From the NCBI GenBank assembly GCA_030536195.1, contig JAUNQL010000038.1, positions 1 to 8,281 of the forward strand: 8,281 nucleotides of DNA, in the 5' to 3' direction. Below are positions 5,459-8,281 of this stretch, piece after piece. Source of the stretch: Clostridia bacterium (GTDB lineage Bacteria > Bacillota > Clostridia > Oscillospirales > Acutalibacteraceae). The position numbers were made by a program, and so were the translations under genes. The notes under the pieces are model-generated. The model worked only from the letters and a program-made list of their open reading frames with translations. It made no database searches and was not told the origin of the DNA. Numbering within the stretch: the first letter of the stretch is position 1; every line of letters starts with the position of its first letter.

Positions 5459-7857
5459 TGGATAAACATTTACAAGCACTTGACTTCAACTCAATACTTG
5501 AGCGCCTTGCAGCGCAGACGTCATGTCCAGATGCCTTTGATATGGCAATGAACTTGGCTCCATGCAAGGACCTTGCATCTGCCCAGAAGCTTCTTTCTGA
5601 GACGGTTGATGCCTATGTGCTTCTCGCCAAGTTCGGTGGGCCATCATTTGGCGGGCTTAAGAATGTTAACAATCTTCTCCATATAGCAAGCAGTGGCAGC
5701 ATCCTCTCAATGAAAGATTTGCTTGATTGCGCTTCAACGTTCCGCACTATCCGCTCACTTCGTGAGTGGTACAACCAGTGCGAGAGCGTGGAGACAGCAC
5801 TCAATAGATACTTCAACACACTTATCCCACACAGGAGTGTTGAGGACAGAATCTATGAGTGCATCCTCTCTGAGGAGGAGATGGCTGACAATGCCTCTCC
5901 TGAACTTGCTGATATCAGGAAGGCACTTCATCGTCAGGAAAATAAAATCCGCGAGCAGCTTGATCACATTATTCACTCAGGTCACTATGCAACTGCTCTT
6001 CAGGATGCAATTATAACTATGAGAAATGGCCGCTATGTTGTACCAGTTAAGCGTGAGCACAAGGGTGAGGTAGCGGGCGTTGTTCAGGACACATCTGACA
6101 GTGGCGCAACAGTATTTATTGAGCCGATGTCAGTTGTGGATGCCAACAATGAGATTAGAGTTCTCCAGTCCAAGGAGCGCGATGAGATTGAGCGCATTTT
6201 GGCTGAGCTTTCCAGCATGGTTGGCGATTTATATGAGGAGGCCAAGCGTTCATATGAGGCAGCAGTCCTCCTAAACTTTATCTTTGCTAAGGCAAATCTC
6301 GCCTATGACATGAAGGCATCTGAGCCTATTCTCAATGATGAGGGTATCATTGAACTTAAGAAGGCAAGGCATCCACTGATAGATCCGAAAAAGGTTGTCG
6401 CAACAGACATCCGTCTCGGTGAGGACTTTGATACACTTGTAATCACTGGTCCTAACACAGGTGGTAAGACAGTATCTATTAAGACTGTTGGACTTTTGTC
6501 AGTTATGGCAGCATCAGGTCTTATGATTCCGACAGCTGACAACAGCCGTATGGCTATATTTAATAACGTATTTGCCGATATAGGTGATGACCAGAGTATC
6601 GAGCAATCGCTCTCAACTTTCTCTGCTCATATGACCAATATCGTTGATATTATCAAGCGCGCCGATGGCAATACATTGGCGCTGATAGATGAGCTCGGAG
6701 CTGGCACAGACCCAATTGAGGGCGCCGCACTTGCGATTTCGGTGCTTGAGCACCTAAGCCAGAAGGGCGCCAAGATTGCGGCTACAACTCACTACGCCGA
6801 GCTCAAGGCATACGCACTCGACACACCACGCGTAGAGAACGCGTGTTGCGAGTTCGATGTCGATACGCTATCTCCAACATACAGGCTTCTCATCGGCGCA
6901 CCTGGCCGCTCGAACGCATTCGCTATCTCCGAGCGCCTCGGCATGCCAACCGAGGTTGTTGAGCATGCCCGCGAACTTGTATCATCTGAGAATACCAAGT
7001 TCGAGGATGTAATCGAGAAACTTGAATCCTCACGCGCAGCAATGGAGAGCGAGCACGAGCGTGCAAGCGAACTCTCCGCAAAGGCGCAGGAGGAGAAGGA
7101 GAAGGCTGAGGAACTTCGAAATAGTGTTGAGCGTCTCAAAAACGAAGAGATTGAAAAGGCGCGCAGTGAGGCTATGAAGATAGTTGAGGCTGCAAAACGA
7201 GAGGCAGCATACTTCCTTGATGACCTTGATAAACTCAAGAAGGAACAGAAAAATGCCAAGGATCTCTCTCAGCTTTCAGCTGATGCGAAGGCAACTATTA
7301 AGAAGCATCAGGGTACACTTGATGACATCACGAACCCAATTGTTGCACTAGCACAAGATGATGACTATGAGTTGCCACGTGACTTGGTAATTGGCGATAC
7401 GGTTGTAATTGCTGACCTCGGTACAACGGCAACTGTTACAGCACTTCCTGACAAGAAGGGACTTGTTGAGGTAACTGCTGGCATCATCAAGAGCAAGACA
7501 CCTCTTTCAAATCTTCGCCTCTTAGAGGGCAAGATGAAAAAGGAGGCAACCAAGGGACAACGCAGTGCCAATCGTTCTACAAGCAAGAACTTTACATCCA
7601 AGCTTGATATGAAGGTTGAGACATCTGTTGACCTGCGTGGCATGGCTTCTGACGAGGCAATACCAGCGCTTGAGATGTTCCTTGATTTACAGCTTCGCTC
7701 AGGCATTGATACATTTACTGTTATTCACGGTAAGGGCACAGGTGTCCTTAGAAAGGCAGTACAAAAGTATCTCTCCAAGAACAGCCACGTCAAGGAGTAC
7801 CGCCTTGGCGTATATGGTGAGGGCGAGGATGGTGTAACGATAGTTACACTCAAATAG
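5458..7857 (+). CDS. mutS2: MutS2 family ATPase with Smr domain (ribosome rescue / anti-recombination)
   Basis: The 799-residue protein has the full MutS2 layout. It runs from an N-terminal helical core/lever region (about 1-300) to the MutS-type ATPase with Walker A GPNTGGKT (331-338), STFSAHM (386-392), Walker B LALIDELGAGTDP (407-419) and TTHYAELKAYA (443-453). A long Glu/Lys-rich coiled coil (about 515-605) and a KOW-like beta segment (about 640-690) follow. The C-terminal Smr domain (about 720-799) has VDLRG (724-728) and HGKGTG (757-762). MutS2 lacks the mismatch-recognition domain of MutS. In Bacillus subtilis it senses and splits collided ribosomes; in other species suppression of recombination and Smr nuclease activity have been reported. 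The gene starts at a TAATG overlap with era and has no clear Shine-Dalgarno sequence, so translation probably depends on coupling. Its position behind three ribosome/RNA genes favours a translation role. All key motifs are intact. Confidence 0.96.
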   Translation: MDKHLQALDFNSILERLAAQTSCPDAFDMAMNLAPCKDLASAQKLLSETVDAYVLLAKFGGPSFGGLKNVNNLLHIASSGSILSMKDLLDCASTFRTIRSLREWYNQCESVETALNRYFNTLIPHRSVEDRIYECILSEEEMADNASPELADIRKALHRQENKIREQLDHIIHSGHYATALQDAIITMRNGRYVVPVKREHKGEVAGVVQDTSDSGATVFIEPMSVVDANNEIRVLQSKERDEIERILAELSSMVGDLYEEAKRSYEAAVLLNFIFAKANLAYDMKASEPILNDEGIIELKKARHPLIDPKKVVATDIRLGEDFDTLVITGPNTGGKTVSIKTVGLLSVMAASGLMIPTADNSRMAIFNNVFADIGDDQSIEQSLSTFSAHMTNIVDIIKRADGNTLALIDELGAGTDPIEGAALAISVLEHLSQKGAKIAATTHYAELKAYALDTPRVENACCEFDVDTLSPTYRLLIGAPGRSNAFAISERLGMPTEVVEHARELVSSENTKFEDVIEKLESSRAAMESEHERASELSAKAQEEKEKAEELRNSVERLKNEEIEKARSEAMKIVEAAKREAAYFLDDLDKLKKEQKNAKDLSQLSADAKATIKKHQGTLDDITNPIVALAQDDDYELPRDLVIGDTVVIADLGTTATVTALPDKKGLVEVTAGIIKSKTPLSNLRLLEGKMKKEATKGQRSANRSTSKNFTSKLDMKVETSVDLRGMASDEAIPALEMFLDLQLRSGIDTFTVIHGKGTGVLRKAVQKYLSKNSHVKEYRLGVYGEGEDGVTIVTLK

Positions 7858-7867
7858 ATAAAATATA

Positions 7868-7894
7868 ACTGGCTCCAATTTGGAGCCAGTTTTT
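7868..7894. terminator. Shared terminator between mutS2 and convergent recO
   Basis: ACTGGCTCC (7868-7876) pairs with GGAGCCAGT (7882-7890) around AATTT; the pairing can be extended inward and outward by A-T pairs. A short T run (7890-7894) follows on the plus strand. On the minus strand the hairpin leads into an imperfect T-rich stretch (7867-7860), so it can plausibly serve both genes. The recO stop codon (7895-7893) lies inside the plus-strand T run. Confidence 0.88.
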
Positions 7895-8281
7895 ATATGC
7901 CTTGAAGGCTTTTATAGAAGTCCAGTGTTTTGAAATGTCTGCCTGTGTGCTCGAGTGCATACCCCTCGGTTATGGCAGTCAACTCGCACTGGGCATTTTC
8001 AGTGAGGGTGAAATCAAAGGCTTTCTTGGCCTCGCTGAATATGATGTGTCGCATTGCTGTGACGGTGCTGATTGAAATTGGAGTGCCACCCCTCGCACAG
8101 ACGTTGCAGTGCAGGTCGCCGTTTTTGATATCAAAGTACATAGGATTTGATTCAAATGCGCCACACTCCGCGCAGGCGATGAGGTTTGGCGCATAGCCAG
8201 ACATTGCGACACCACGCAGCTCGGCAACGGATTTAACTTGATGCGCATTGAGCTTACCCTTTGATAAAAGGTATATAGAGT
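7893..8281 (-). CDS. recO: DNA repair protein RecO, C-terminal half (5' end outside window)
   Basis: RecO helps load RecA onto SSB-coated single-stranded DNA with RecR in recombinational repair. The frame is open to the right edge; 128 residues plus the stop are seen, roughly half of a typical RecO of about 240-250 residues. Recognition rests on AELRGVAMSGYAPNL (19-33 of the fragment), matching the family's ELRLL-GY/FAPNL block, and on the zinc-finger cysteines Cys36, Cys39, Cys58 and Cys61 (CAEC and CNVC). A late FKTLDFYKSL, like the conserved end of RecO, adds support. Met26 of the fragment lies inside the conserved block and is not the start. It is convergent with mutS2, separated by only 35 bp between stop codons. 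The N-terminal OB-fold is not visible, so completeness cannot be judged. Confidence 0.92.
   Translation of the reverse strand, partial: SIYLLSKGKLNAHQVKSVAELRGVAMSGYAPNLIACAECGAFESNPMYFDIKNGDLHCNVCARGGTPISISTVTAMRHIIFSEAKKAFDFTLTENAQCELTAITEGYALEHTGRHFKTLDFYKSLQGI

Noticed and set aside
6792..7259. Ser-rich open frame antisense to the mutS2 coiled coil
   Set aside because: It is a low-complexity shadow of Glu/Lys/Ala codons on the coding strand, with no homology signal or start context.

Overview
The window looks like chromosomal DNA from a low- to mid-GC Gram-positive bacterium of the Clostridia, most likely a Ruminococcus/Oscillospiraceae-like gut lineage. The basis is the phoH-ybeY-era gene run, a DUF1015 protein beside a small four-cysteine protein of a type I associate with Clostridia, strong AAGGAG/GGAGG ribosome binding sites, and a surface protein ending in a TGDAG-membrane segment-KKRED tail. 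The taxonomic call is inference from gene content. I see no mobile element, phage gene or CRISPR array, and every recognisable gene is intact except the two cut by the window edges.

Left part (1-1420): the 3' end of a repetitive, leucine-rich, cysteine-containing surface protein, closed by a strong terminator. A tRNA-Arg(CCG) gene follows, and its best promoter overlaps that terminator. Next comes a small lipoprotein of unknown function with its own extended -10 promoter. A hairpin that can work in both directions separates it from the convergent operon to its right.

Middle (1422-3088): a two-gene minus-strand operon encodes a GTG-started 71-residue four-cysteine protein and a 415-residue DUF1015 protein. 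About 194 bp of AT-rich DNA, holding divergent promoters, separates it from the next operon.

Right part (3089-7857): a tight plus-strand operon of phoH, ybeY, era and mutS2. Its genes overlap by 11, 1 and 1 nt, the last two as TAATG junctions. YbeY and Era act in 16S rRNA and 30S maturation. PhoH is an ATPase that is usually their neighbour. MutS2 is now known in Bacillus subtilis to act on collided ribosomes. The operon therefore reads as a ribosome maturation and surveillance unit. It ends at a hairpin shared with a convergent gene (7893-8281, minus), the C-terminal half of recO, which in many Firmicutes lies directly after era on the same strand.

No gene-free stretch exceeds 300 bases. 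The two largest gaps (824-1050 and 2895-3088) hold the tRNA, terminators and promoters described here. The least understood genes are the repeat surface protein, the small lipoprotein and the DUF1015/four-cysteine pair. No wholly new multi-gene system is evident.
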